From: PALSA-1353 sp050014015
GTDB taxonomy: Bacteria; Planctomycetota; Phycisphaerae; Tepidisphaerales; Tepidisphaeraceae
Length of the DNA stretch: 64,000 nucleotides
Reading direction: 5' to 3'
Assembly: GCA_050014015.1 (NCBI GenBank)
Contig: JBEKEC010000009.1
Span: 29,105 to 93,104, forward strand
The position numbers and the translations under genes were made by a program. Of the stretch, positions 34,149 to 43,261 are shown in pieces (position 1 is the stretch's first letter; each line of letters opens with the position of its first letter). The notes under the pieces were generated by a model, which worked only from the letters and a program-made list of their open reading frames with translations, did no database searches and had not been told where the DNA came from.

Positions 34149-34502
34149 TCAGCGTGTCTGCGGAATGGGCGGGCCAGCACCGGTTGAGCCAGTGCGAAGC
34201 GATGGGCGAATATTGCGTCCCGAGTCGTAGTATCCCGGATTTCCCATATGACACTCCGCCGACGATCGTCGCCGTCGGCGGACAATCCCCAATCCAGCCA
34301 TCACGATCGTTCCTGTACTCGCCGGTTCCGGCACACCGGAAGTTGGCAAAGACAATCCGTTGGCCGCGGCGAAGGCGTCCAATGCCGCCATGTCGCCGGC
34401 CGACGCCGCGCTGCTCACGCCCTGGTTGAAGTTCGCCGCCAGGAGGGTGAAGTCCTGGCCGTTGATCGGATCGTCAAGATTGGGTACTGGTACAGTTTGA
34501 AA
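34149..34502 (-). pseudogene. Orphan dockerin-like/PEP-CTERM tail, remnant 1
   Basis: The frame opens directly after the stop of the small membrane gene at 34503 and has no start. It encodes one dockerin-like unit (INGQDFTLLAANFNQ), a linker GDMAALDAFAAANGL and the sorting signal VPEPASTGTIVMAGLGIVRR followed by arginines. The sequence then runs on past the normal end of a PEP-CTERM signal. It is the C-terminal end of a lost secreted protein. The linker is nearly identical to that of remnant 2 at 40331-40690. Confidence 0.65.
34229..34275. repeat. Partial copy of the hairpin-bearing upstream repeat
   Basis: GGATTTCCCATATG followed by CCGCCGACGATCGTCGCCGT and GGCGG resembles the start and hairpin of the repeats at 34694 and 44051, with several changes. 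It lies inside the run-on end of PEP-CTERM remnant 1. Confidence 0.4.
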
Positions 34503-34652
34503 TTATTTCGAATTCTTCGGCTTGTCCGCCGGATTGCTTTGCTGCCATCCCCCGAACCAACCGAAAATCAGAACGACGACAACTATAAGCAGCAGCCACG
34601 ACGCATGAAAACTAGCCGCGACCATGTTGACGATATGCTCTGAGTGCTTCAT
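34503..34652 (-). CDS. Small single-pass membrane protein (49 aa)
   Basis: A short gene reading MKHSEHIVNMVAASFHASWL, then a strongly hydrophobic helix (LLLIVVVVLIFGWFGGW), ending QQSNPADKPKNSK. The composition, one clean membrane helix and a lysine-rich tail make chance unlikely. No family is recognised. It is preceded on its own strand by the repeat at 34694-34785, about 40 bases upstream, which also precedes the LysM gene at 44035. The repeat may thus carry its promoter. Confidence 0.6.
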   Translation of the reverse strand: MKHSEHIVNMVAASFHASWLLLIVVVVLIFGWFGGWQQSNPADKPKNSK

Positions 34653-34693
34653 CGGGATTCCATCTTACCCCCCTGTGGACAGTATTCTAACAG

Positions 34694-34785
34694 GGATTTC
34701 CTATATGGACCTCTGCCGACGAATGTGGTCGGCAATTTTGCGTAGGATACCGAGATTTGGAGTTTGGAGAAACGTCTTTCTTGGC
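34694..34785 (-). repeat. Hairpin-bearing upstream repeat, copy 1
   Basis: About 90 bases roughly 80% identical to 44051-44140, in the same orientation. The centre is an inverted repeat (GCCGAC ... GTCGGC), followed by CAATTTTGC and TAGGATA. Both copies stand directly 5' of a minus-strand gene. Confidence 0.7.
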
Positions 34786-34921
34786 TCGGCGCCGCCAAGG
34801 ACGCCATCAAGCTTTTGGCAGAACCGGCCAGCAAAACCGTCCAGTTCACCTTCCGGCCCGGCGGACATCGCCCGATGGGCAGGGCAGGTGCCAAGCGCAA
34901 GCACCAGCAGCTTGATGTCGA

Positions 34922-37321
34922 TCAATTCAGAAGTTCATTGTCTCCTGATCCACCTTCCAGCAGCTGCGATTCGAGATTGGAACTGCTGGTCAAAACGCTG
35001 CTGGCGAACGGCGAAACCGTGGACGCCGAAAACGCGATGGAAGATGAAGCGGCAAGCGACGGAGCGATCGCCGAATCCGCAACCACGGCGACGAGACCCG
35101 CTTGGGCCTGGGCGAAGGTTGGTGGGCCCTCGGTGGTATCTACCTGGGAGTTTCGAAACTGCTGAAAGGTAATTTCCTCAGAACTGAGGGGTGTTCCGTT
35201 GAACGAAAATCGCTCGGTCACGGGAACCGGAACCACCACAAACGCGTTGCTGGTGGCAGGGGTCAATGAGCCGGAACGGGCAATAAGAACATAGGTCCCC
35301 GGCAGACTCGCCGCGAGTCCCATGAACGATGCCAAGCCGCGAGATGCGGTCGCGGTAATTGGGCTGGAAAGTTCGGCTCCCCCCGGCTCGGACTGAATGG
35401 CGAGCGTAACTTGCGCCGCGCCGCCCGCCGACACAACGTTGCCGAATCGATCTTCGACAGCCACGACAACGGGGCTTGTCATCGAGCTATACTGCCAGAA
35501 TGACGCCGGCTGCTCGACGAATGCCAAATGTGTTGCAACGGCAGCCGAGACACTAAATGCGTTAGAGTCTCCCGAGTCAACAGCGGTGCCGCTTGCGACA
35601 AATTTGTAGGTGCCAGCCTTATCAAGTGATAGTCCGCTGAACGTCGCGACGCCGTTGACCGCGGTGGCGGAGACAGTGCCGCCAAGGGTTGCACCGGCGG
35701 GACCACTGGCGATGTTCAACATTATCGTGGAATCGTCGGCGGCAATCACGTTACCATTGGGATCTTCGACCGCGACCGTGATGGGCGGTGAAATCGTCAT
35801 GCCGACCTGAGTATCGGTCGGTTGCTGGGTGAAGGCCAACTGAGGCTCGGCGACCACGAAGCCGTCGGAAGTCGCGCCGGTGAGAGAGCCATCGCTGGCG
35901 TCGAGCGTATAGCTGCCGGGAATGTTCAGAGTGATATCGCTGAAAGTCGCCACGCCGCTGTTAGCGGCAACAGTCAAGGTGCCGCTGGGAGTTCCAGGTC
36001 CGCTGGCGACGGAAATCGTCACGCTGGAATCGTCGGACATAACGACGTTGCCAGCAGAATCCTCCACATCCACGGTGATCGCCGGTGTGATATCGCTGCC
36101 GGTAACGACCTTCGTCGGTTGCTGGACAAAGGCTAACTGGGAGGCGGCGGTGCTGGGTGGCGCGCCATTGGATGAACTGACCGAAGTAATACTCCCACCC
36201 ACCAGGGCGGAAATGATCTTCTCGCCAATGGGGCTGCCCCGGCCGGTCAAGCCATCTCCAGTCACGTCGTTGAAATCGCCGGACGGCAAACTGTGAAGAT
36301 CAGGTATGGTTTGCGTCGGACCATCGAGCGATCCCAAGGCGCGCAGCGATCGGCCCTGATCCGCCAGCGCGATAATGGCAGCCCACTGCGGCGAGCCCGC
36401 GCTGGTTCCGCCCACCACCTGCCAACCCGATTCTCCGCCGTAGGGAATTGAATCGTACACCAGAAAGCCGGTGTTGGGGTCGGCATCGTACGCGACATCA
36501 GGTTTAGTGGTTCCCTCGTAGGGACTGGTTCCCCCACCGCTGTCGATCCAAGCGGATTCACTGACGAAATCGCCCGAACCATCGACGGTCAACGTCGTCC
36601 CGCCCACCGCCAGAACGTTAACGGAGGTCGAGGGATAGTTGGGCTGGCTATCGTCGCCGGATGCGGCGACGAATGTCACCCCGGGATGCGAGCTGGGTGT
36701 TGTGAAGTCGTGATCGTAGGCGGTTTCGCCGGAAAACTCCGGAGAATCGCCCCAGCTCATCGAGACGGCCACAACGCCGGTCTGCGATGCAGCCCAGGCG
36801 ACCGCGTTGGTCAACGCCGTCATGCTGTCGGAAGAAGCCTCCACAAGCAAGATGTTTGCCTCCGGAGCAATCGCGTGCGCACACTCCACGTCAAGCGATT
36901 CTTCCGACGCCCATCCGGCATTGGTTCGCACGGCACCCTCCGGTGTTGCGACGGTCAGTACGAATTGGCCCGACGCGTTATCGTTGCCAATGCCGAAGTT
37001 GGCGTCGAATGTCTGAAGATCGCCGGAGATGTTCGGATCGCCATACGCGTCCACGATGGCGATCGTTTCACCCGCGCCGTTGGCGTTGACTGTTTTCCCG
37101 CCCGTTGTGAAGACGATACCGTTGAGGTCGTAAGCCTGTTCAATCATTGCCGGCGAAAGCCCCTGGGGTGTTCCTGACTCGTCCGCCGGCGCCGCCTTCG
37201 TGAAAAGCGACAACTGCACCGTTGAAGATGCGGACAAAAGAACGCGAGCCTCAAGCGCCTCAAAGTGGGGGTGGCAGGCGAACCGCCGGGTTTTGGCGGA
37301 CCGTTTATTGATGCTCAACAT
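34922..37321 (-). CDS. Secreted S53 (sedolisin-type) serine peptidase with Ig-like repeats
   Basis: From an ATG at 37321 the product is 799 residues; upstream in-frame TTG is less likely. Residues 19-31 hold an LEPR-XLL-like motif (HFEALEARVLLSA), a planctomycete surface-protein mark. The S53 catalytic residues are visible: E140 and D144 in ASEESLDVE, the oxyanion aspartate in ASGDDSQPNYP, and S307 in GGTSAGSPQW. The Ca-binding end DVTGDGLTGRGSP closes the domain. Three Ig-like repeats follow, each starting QLAF.QQP or THLAFVEQP and ending with a VAVEDP-type strand set. Acts outside the cell as an acid-type endopeptidase. No pro-domain is evident and no C-terminal PEP signal is present. Confidence 0.85.
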   Translation of the reverse strand: MLSINKRSAKTRRFACHPHFEALEARVLLSASSTVQLSLFTKAAPADESGTPQGLSPAMIEQAYDLNGIVFTTGGKTVNANGAGETIAIVDAYGDPNISGDLQTFDANFGIGNDNASGQFVLTVATPEGAVRTNAGWASEESLDVECAHAIAPEANILLVEASSDSMTALTNAVAWAASQTGVVAVSMSWGDSPEFSGETAYDHDFTTPSSHPGVTFVAASGDDSQPNYPSTSVNVLAVGGTTLTVDGSGDFVSESAWIDSGGGTSPYEGTTKPDVAYDADPNTGFLVYDSIPYGGESGWQVVGGTSAGSPQWAAIIALADQGRSLRALGSLDGPTQTIPDLHSLPSGDFNDVTGDGLTGRGSPIGEKIISALVGGSITSVSSSNGAPPSTAASQLAFVQQPTKVVTGSDITPAITVDVEDSAGNVVMSDDSSVTISVASGPGTPSGTLTVAANSGVATFSDITLNIPGSYTLDASDGSLTGATSDGFVVAEPQLAFTQQPTDTQVGMTISPPITVAVEDPNGNVIAADDSTIMLNIASGPAGATLGGTVSATAVNGVATFSGLSLDKAGTYKFVASGTAVDSGDSNAFSVSAAVATHLAFVEQPASFWQYSSMTSPVVVAVEDRFGNVVSAGGAAQVTLAIQSEPGGAELSSPITATASRGLASFMGLAASLPGTYVLIARSGSLTPATSNAFVVVPVPVTERFSFNGTPLSSEEITFQQFRNSQVDTTEGPPTFAQAQAGLVAVVADSAIAPSLAASSSIAFSASTVSPFASSVLTSSSNLESQLLEGGSGDNELLN

Positions 37322-37429
37322 CACGCACCATCCAGCCTTTCCAAAAGCGAAGGCCACTTCCTGAGCCGATGAACTCTCGCGCAGGCCACCAATTTGAAGA
37401 CCCCGTACCGCCCTCCCTCTTACTTTCAA

Positions 37430-38026
37430 GAGATGCGATATCCGCAGGTAATTTTAGCCGCCGCAGGAAAAGTTGCCACCGCAATTTTTGTGGCCGGAGG
37501 CGATAATTTGCGTCGATCGATGTGCCCGCAGCACGAATCTGGCACGATGAGGTAGATGCGCCCTCTTTTGACGAGTGTGAAGAATCAACCAATTGCCCCA
37601 GGATCGATCGCCTTAATTCCACCATCTGCGCCACCATGCCGTTCAAATCCGAGAGACTCGCCCGAGCTTGCCGGACGGAAAGCGGGCCCTTTTGACGCGT
37701 GCGGCCATTCTGGGCCACGATCGCCTTGCCGGGTTCCGTTCTGGGACCGGGAAAAAAACCAGGGCTGCGTTCGCAAGGCCGCCTGACGAAGGCGTTGGCA
37801 GGCGTCATCGCCCAGCAGCGCCCGTTTCGAGCGGTTCAACCGCCCGGCGGTGCCGGCCTCTATTATTGGTGGGTTCCGACAGGGAGGCAGCATTGGCTGC
37901 AACGAAGGTGTCCATGGCTGGCGCGTCAGGCTGGTGACACGAGTGACGCCATTCCCATCATTGAGATCACGAGCGACCGCGGACATGGTGTCCACCAACA
38001 CCTGATACTCGTCCGCCGCGGTCGAA
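37430..38026. other. Intergenic region with one repeat copy
   Basis: About 600 bases without a supported gene; open frames on both strands lack ribosome sites and family features. Repeat copy A (37899-37994) lies at its right end. Confidence 0.4.
37899..37994. repeat. Dispersed repeat, copy A
   Basis: Shares about 80% identity over roughly 95 bases with 39931-40027: GGTGTCCATGG near the left end, a shared CATTGAGATCACG core and the hairpin GCGGACATGGTGTCC at the right end. Read on the minus strand, both copies encode a similar peptide (DTMSAV.RDLN.G.GVTRV), so a decayed coding origin is possible. Confidence 0.65.
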
Positions 38027-39229
38027 TTATCTGCGTCGCCGCCAGCGGACCATTCCCAATCCCGCCACCACCATTAGCGCCGCCGAGGCTGGCTCCGGCA
38101 CCGGGGCGGCATCGTACGCTTCGGCAGTTACATCGCTGTGGTAATCAAACACCCGCTCCGACATATCGCTCGGGTCCGTTCCCACCGCGGAGTTCGGAAC
38201 CGCAAACTCCAGCCCGATCAGCACCGGTGTGTTCCCCAGTGACCATCCGCCGCTCTCCTGAAATGAATCCAGATAGCTCTTCAACTGCGCGGCGGTGACC
38301 TCCGTGGAAGGCGTAAATTCCGGATTCCCGTAATATACCGTTGGATCGGTTTGACTGTAGTAAAAGTCATTGAGGAATATATGCACATCCGGCGACACCG
38401 ACAGCGTTGACGTCAGACCACTGGCATCATCAGCCATGCTGTAATCCAATAGGTAGTTCGAATCAGCCGAGTTGATTCCGTCAATTGAAACATGCCAATC
38501 AAACGATCCGCTGCCGTTCGGGTCGAAGCTCAGGGATGATCCGGACAGATCGACATAGGTGTGCATGTTGATTCCCTCGCCGACGCTGGATGTGCCGGTG
38601 ATGCCATCGACCGTAATCGGGCTGGTTCCGTCACCCGGCAAATAGGGAAGATCCAACTGCCAGGGATCGGTTACCGTCGCGGTCGCCGTTCCGAATCCGC
38701 CGGGAATCGGCTTTTTCACGCTGGCGAGCGAAAGACCGTTTGCATCGTACTCCGTGGGGTTAACCGCCGGTCCTCCGCCGAACCCGCCGCCGATGCCGTT
38801 GATGGGGCCGGGGCCAAATCCGCCAAAGCCAGGGCCAAAGCCAGGGCCAACCCCGGCGACAGTCACCGTGGACGACCCTGACGCACTTCCGAATGCTTTC
38901 GTTGCCCCCGCCGGCGGAACGAACGCTGAAATCTGGGGCCAAGTCTTTGAACTCAAGGATTTTGCGGTACCGTTGAATTTCGCGTCCGGCCCGAAAGCCG
39001 CAAAATTCGGCACGCCCCCTTCGTTGTTCGCCTCTGCCGATAGCTCATACGTCGTGCCCCCAGCATCAAACGCGCCCCAGAAATGTTGAGTCGTCCCTCC
39101 GACATATTGGGCCATCTCCAGATTCCTCGAATCCGCGCTGGCCGTTGCCTGTCCCCTCGCCTCCGGCAAACCCACCCTCAGAGCCAACCCAGCAAAGCCA
39201 ACTGTTGCGAGCAGGCGTGAATAAGTCAT
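38027..39229 (-). CDS. PEP-CTERM sorting-domain protein, intact
   Basis: A 400-residue exported protein; AGAAGG precedes its ATG. A signal peptide (about 1-27, ending PEARGQA) is followed by a long strand-rich region with a Gly/Phe/Pro-rich patch around 128-150. The C-terminus is textbook PEP-CTERM: VPEPASAALMVVAGLGMVRW followed by arginines. The chain ends there. Such proteins are processed by exosortase at the inner membrane; the enzyme at 9885 is the obvious candidate. The body matches no family I recognise. It is flanked by repeat copies A and B and by decayed PEP-CTERM tails. Confidence 0.85.
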   Translation of the reverse strand: MTYSRLLATVGFAGLALRVGLPEARGQATASADSRNLEMAQYVGGTTQHFWGAFDAGGTTYELSAEANNEGGVPNFAAFGPDAKFNGTAKSLSSKTWPQISAFVPPAGATKAFGSASGSSTVTVAGVGPGFGPGFGGFGPGPINGIGGGFGGGPAVNPTEYDANGLSLASVKKPIPGGFGTATATVTDPWQLDLPYLPGDGTSPITVDGITGTSSVGEGINMHTYVDLSGSSLSFDPNGSGSFDWHVSIDGINSADSNYLLDYSMADDASGLTSTLSVSPDVHIFLNDFYYSQTDPTVYYGNPEFTPSTEVTAAQLKSYLDSFQESGGWSLGNTPVLIGLEFAVPNSAVGTDPSDMSERVFDYHSDVTAEAYDAAPVPEPASAALMVVAGLGMVRWRRRR

Positions 39230-39517
39230 TTACCTTCTCCCTTCCGAATGGAGTGAAACTCAACGACGAACATCGAATAGCAGCGCGGAAATGCACTTAC
39301 GAAATTCTGACAAAGCTTCAAAACAGACTTGCGCCGCTTCTGTGGCAGCAGCTTAGATGAAAATATTTCGCAAAGCGAGAACAATTTGGCGCTTTTTGGG
39401 AAATCTGCCGGTTCCTAATCCTACAACGCTATGACCCGGATTTGAGACTGCAATTCGAACGTACGCTATTCCCAAATCAGGAGTTAATGCCAACCGTCGC
39501 GTTGAAGGATTAGGAGC

Positions 39518-39916
39518 TTGCTTCGGACGCTGAAACAAATCGAGCAGGAGCGGAAGGCGCGAACTGCCGACTTGGAAGAAGCGGCCAAGGTCATCCTCAA
39601 GCAGCTTGCAGATTTGGGCCACGTCGGCATCAACACCAAGGCAGCAACCACAAGGGCGAAGAGGACCGCCACAATTGGGAAGAAGCGCCGTAAACGCTTA
39701 CGGGTCCGTCGCCAGTTTGCAGTGAGCGGCGAACAGATGATCCTCGATTTTGTGAAGCGCAAATCGAACCCGATCGGCCGGGAAATTGAAAAGGACTGGG
39801 CAAGTGAAGGACGTGCTGGCGCGGCGGCGAATCTCATCTCGAAGCTGGTCAAGGAGAGAAGGCTGAAGCGAACGCCTCTGAAGGATGAACGGGGCAGCCG
39901 TTACTCGTTGGCTTAG
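39518..39916 (+). CDS. Basic winged-helix-like hypothetical protein
   Basis: A 132-residue, very basic protein starting from TTG with GAAGGA 8 bases upstream. It has an N-terminal coiled coil (KQIEQERKARTADLEEAAKV), a Lys/Arg linker (GKKRRKRLRVRRQF) and a C-terminal winged-helix-like unit (SGEQMILDFVKRKSNPIGRE, then LVKERRLKRTPLKDERGSRY). It probably binds DNA. I recognise the general layout from planctomycete hypothetical proteins but no defined family. Repeat copy B begins just after its stop. Confidence 0.6.
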   Translation: MLRTLKQIEQERKARTADLEEAAKVILKQLADLGHVGINTKAATTRAKRTATIGKKRRKRLRVRRQFAVSGEQMILDFVKRKSNPIGREIEKDWASEGRAGAAANLISKLVKERRLKRTPLKDERGSRYSLA

Positions 39917-39930
39917 GTCGGAATCGTCCG

Positions 39931-40027
39931 GCAACAAAAGGTGTCCATGGCCGGCGTCGCGGACCGATGACGCGAGTGACGCCTTTTCCATTATTGAGAT
40001 CACGCGTAACTGCGGACATCGTGTCCA
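39931..40027. repeat. Dispersed repeat, copy B
   Basis: Second copy of the element at 37899-37994, same orientation. Its right end is the hairpin GCGGACATCGTGTCC (40012-40026). A third instance of only the hairpin, GCGGACACCGTGTCC, is at 40355-40369 inside PEP-CTERM remnant 2. Confidence 0.65.
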
Positions 40028-40330
40028 GATTCGTATTGCCTTCCCGGCACATCGCGCGATGGGAACGCGCGCGATCGGGTACCTATGACTATTGCCGATT
40101 CGCTTTCTCCGGCGAATTGCCGGCAGTAACAGTTCGGAAACATGGAAAATGCCCGGAACGCCGGAAATCGCTCCAGAATTGCAGCCAGGCGAATCTATGG
40201 CCCTTCCATCGGCGACGCCGCCCTCTGGGTGATCGCCTCCTCCGGTCGGCTGACGCGGCGATGCGGTATCGCCAAAACGAATCGGAACGCTTCGCATCCG
40301 ACGTCACGCATGGGACATCGGTGTCGCCAA

Positions 40331-40690
40331 TCACGTGATCGAAGTCTGCACGGCGCGGACACCGTGTCCAGCCGCCGCGAGCGTTCGTTTTCTCCGTCGC
40401 CCTACCATCATTCCCGCCCCAGCCATCACCATCATCACCGCGCTCGCCGGTTCCGGAACACTGGACGTCGGCAAGGGCAATCCATTGGCCGCGGCGAATG
40501 CATCCAACGCCGCAACGTCGCCGGCCGACACGGCCGCGCCGCTGACGCTCTGGTTGAAGTTCGCCGCCAAGTCGGTGAAATCGGCGGCGTTGACGAGGCC
40601 GTCGTAGTTGAAGTCGCCCTGGTCCCAGCCGGTGACGGGCTGGTTGAAGTTGGCCGCCTGGATGGTGAAGTCGGAGGCATTGGGCCGCCC
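40331..40690 (-). pseudogene. Orphan dockerin-like/PEP-CTERM tail, remnant 2
   Basis: The frame encodes NASDFTIQAANFNQPVTGWD, then GDFNYDGLVNAADFTDLAAN (a dockerin-like pair), a linker AGDVAALDAFAAANGLPLP and VPEPASAVMMVMAGAGMMVG plus RRRKR. It has no start of its own; the frame upstream runs into the 3' end of the M23 gene. It also reads on past the sorting signal to 40331. It is the tail of a lost anchored protein and a close relative of remnant 1. Confidence 0.65.
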
Positions 40691-40721
40691 GCTCGCCGGA
40701 CTTAACAAACCATGCTGGCCC

Positions 40722-43250
40722 TCACGCCGTTTCCGACGTCTGGGGCCCCGGCTCAGCATCATTGAAATGCGAGGCACCCTCAGGTTCAACGACTGGCGCC
40801 TGTTCGTTCAATTTACTCCAAGCTTCGCTATCCATTTCGCACCCCTCGTAAGGCTTGGCATCCTGTGGTGTAAGTTGGTTGGCAATTCGGAAGGCACGTA
40901 TGGCCTGACGAGTTGGGCTTGCAGCGGTGCCGGGGTCAGGCACGGGGTTAATCGTTCCATCCGTAGGTCCGGGGTTAAGGTACGCTGAACCGGAGGGGAA
41001 ACCGCCGGGGGGGGCAATTTTTTTCTCGAACAAGTATCGGAGCTGCGCCTGCAGGCGGAAGTTGGTTTGGTCCTTCCACATGTACGGGCACACTAACTCC
41101 GCCACGGCCCAGCATGTCTTTGTGAACTTACTGTTCTGAAACTGACAACCGCTCGGATCCTGCGCGGGATCATTCACTTCGCACCGACAGGGGAATAGCA
41201 GAGGCGTGTTGTTGGTAGGGATGCACACCCTGTTGTCAGCATCCGGGGTTGTCTCCAGTGCAGTGTGATTTCCGACCGCCCCCATATTCAGGTGCGTGTG
41301 TCCTGGGTTACCGGAGAGTCCGGGTTGCCCGTCGGGCTTTCGAGGGGAGAGGTTCCCTGTCCGCCCAGCCAAGCCGACGACTTGGCCTGCCTTCACGTGT
41401 TCGTGCGTCGGGGTGAGGTACTGACTGAAGTGAAGACACATGATTACCGTCTGGCCTTCGCCGGACCATACGATCTGGACATAATTTCCGCCGGGGGAGA
41501 GGTATTGTCCAGGATTGTTGGGAGCAGGCTGCAGACCCCCCAACCTCGTCAGCCGGCCGGCGTGAACCGCGAAGACCTTCGCCCCCAACACAGCATGCAT
41601 ATCGAGGCCCGCATGCTCGTGTGATCGCCATGGGTAAATGCTGCCAGCCGGGAGTTTTGCAATTTTACCATACCCTTTATTGCCATAGGGGTCGGAGCCG
41701 CCAAGCTTGGAGGCGACGGTTACGACGTGCATGTTGTGGCTACGATCTTTCAGCTGGGCACCCGCGTCCACATCCACATATACGTTCGAGTTGGTGTGGT
41801 ATAGACGACCGGGGTCTTTTATCTCGTCCCAGACGGGCTGGCACCAGACTAAGGCGAAGACTACGAATTCAGGCATGTCCTCCTCGCTGTCGTAGAACAT
41901 CGAGAAGGCCTTCGTGCGCTGATGCAGGACCTGCCATTGCGGCCCTTTGGCGGGATCGCCCAGTTCAGCTTCGTTAAACGCCGGCACGGTGAAGGTCCAT
42001 GAAGTGCGGAACTCCGTGAAAGACTTTCGCTCCTCTTCGGAAATGCTGCGCTGGTTGCCGCAGCGCCAGCCCCAACCCTTGTCCCACTTGTCCGCTACGC
42101 TACTACCCACCTGACTGTCGAACCATTCGATCGAGAACTTGGTCGGTCCTGGTATCGGGTATTTTTTTGGCGCAGCCGGCGCCGCGGGTGCGGAACCTGC
42201 TGGTGGAGCCTTGACCGGCGGCGGCGGCCCGTAGCGTCGCGGGATTTGAGCTTTGTTTTTGTCTTGATATTCCACTTCCTTTGCTTCCGCCACAATAGCG
42301 AAATCGGCGAATCCGACTTCTAGAGTCCATTGGCTGCCCAGCATTGAGACGGGCACTGGGATGTGAATGTCCCCATGGTCGTTGGTCACGAAATTGCGGT
42401 CTCGATCCTGAAGCTTTTTGCCCTCTTTCTCCCGCTTAATCCAATCCCAACACTGGTTCGCTGTGTAGCCAAACTCCACCCTTTGCCAAGCCTTGAAGGC
42501 TTGCTTCCAACTTTCGGGCCATGTCCCAAGGTCCTGATCATCCATAGCGCCAGTCCCTAGCGGATCCTTGTTGCCTGGGTAATACCCAAGAGAGGCCAAA
42601 TGGAACTGGGCCGCGCTGTAAGATCGAGTGTTATAAATGGCGATAATATTCCGGCATTCCTCCGGGGTCGGCGCCGTGAATGGAACAGCGTCACCATTCT
42701 GGTCCACGATATCCTTCAGCGCATCCTTGTTGGGTGGCTTCAGCCATTTGTCCGCGATTTTCTTAACCTCAAAGAGCTTGATTTTGGCGACATCCTTCGC
42801 ATCTAGTTGCATATCGCCACACCGGACCTGGTACTGCAAGAACGCGGTTTTTCCCTGGGGCCCGTAGGAATCCGATGGGCTGCCGCAATCGAAGCCAAGG
42901 GCATTGAGCGCTCTCTGAGAAGCCTTGATAAGCGTCCCGGCTTTTGTGCCGAAGAACCATTGGCTGTCCTTCTCATAAAGCGGGAAGTGCGTGGATATGT
43001 CCCAGTCCTTATGGGCTGCACGGTATCGGACCACCGCTTTGCCGTTAATGCGCAACTCCTGGACGGGGACGCCCTGCAACGGTTGACCGGACCGGCAATC
43101 CAGGACCCGTACCCGAAGCATGCGAGAGACGACCAGAGTGTTCTTGAACTCAGCACCCGCCTGAACCTTCGCCACGTCCGCTAAATGACACGTAGCGGTC
43201 TGGTCACAAGCGTATGAGTAGGGATATTCTTGTGTTTCCGTTGCAGCCAT
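40722..43250 (-). CDS. Large M23-type peptidoglycan endopeptidase with peptidoglycan-binding domain
   Basis: An 842-residue protein. Residues about 105-160 contain a peptidoglycan-binding-like repeat (KASQRALNALGFDCG), and a second such unit lies near 210-265. A Pro/Ala linker (about 340-370) leads to a central domain. Residues 535-660 form an M23/LytM metallopeptidase with zinc ligands H546 and D550 (HAGLD) and H653 (HTHLN). The family loop VKAGQVVGLAGRTGN is present. No signal peptide is visible, unlike most M23 enzymes, so it may be delivered by a dedicated machine or by lysis. It is 11 bases downstream of a LysM protein gene. Many cysteines are paired along the chain. Confidence 0.75.
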   Translation of the reverse strand: MAATETQEYPYSYACDQTATCHLADVAKVQAGAEFKNTLVVSRMLRVRVLDCRSGQPLQGVPVQELRINGKAVVRYRAAHKDWDISTHFPLYEKDSQWFFGTKAGTLIKASQRALNALGFDCGSPSDSYGPQGKTAFLQYQVRCGDMQLDAKDVAKIKLFEVKKIADKWLKPPNKDALKDIVDQNGDAVPFTAPTPEECRNIIAIYNTRSYSAAQFHLASLGYYPGNKDPLGTGAMDDQDLGTWPESWKQAFKAWQRVEFGYTANQCWDWIKREKEGKKLQDRDRNFVTNDHGDIHIPVPVSMLGSQWTLEVGFADFAIVAEAKEVEYQDKNKAQIPRRYGPPPPVKAPPAGSAPAAPAAPKKYPIPGPTKFSIEWFDSQVGSSVADKWDKGWGWRCGNQRSISEEERKSFTEFRTSWTFTVPAFNEAELGDPAKGPQWQVLHQRTKAFSMFYDSEEDMPEFVVFALVWCQPVWDEIKDPGRLYHTNSNVYVDVDAGAQLKDRSHNMHVVTVASKLGGSDPYGNKGYGKIAKLPAGSIYPWRSHEHAGLDMHAVLGAKVFAVHAGRLTRLGGLQPAPNNPGQYLSPGGNYVQIVWSGEGQTVIMCLHFSQYLTPTHEHVKAGQVVGLAGRTGNLSPRKPDGQPGLSGNPGHTHLNMGAVGNHTALETTPDADNRVCIPTNNTPLLFPCRCEVNDPAQDPSGCQFQNSKFTKTCWAVAELVCPYMWKDQTNFRLQAQLRYLFEKKIAPPGGFPSGSAYLNPGPTDGTINPVPDPGTAASPTRQAIRAFRIANQLTPQDAKPYEGCEMDSEAWSKLNEQAPVVEPEGASHFNDAEPGPQTSETA

Positions 43251-43261
43251 AGCATTTTGAT

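Noticed and set aside
37305..37808. Open frame upstream of the S53 peptidase on the minus strand
   Set aside because: It overlaps the peptidase 5' end in another frame and has no recognisable features.
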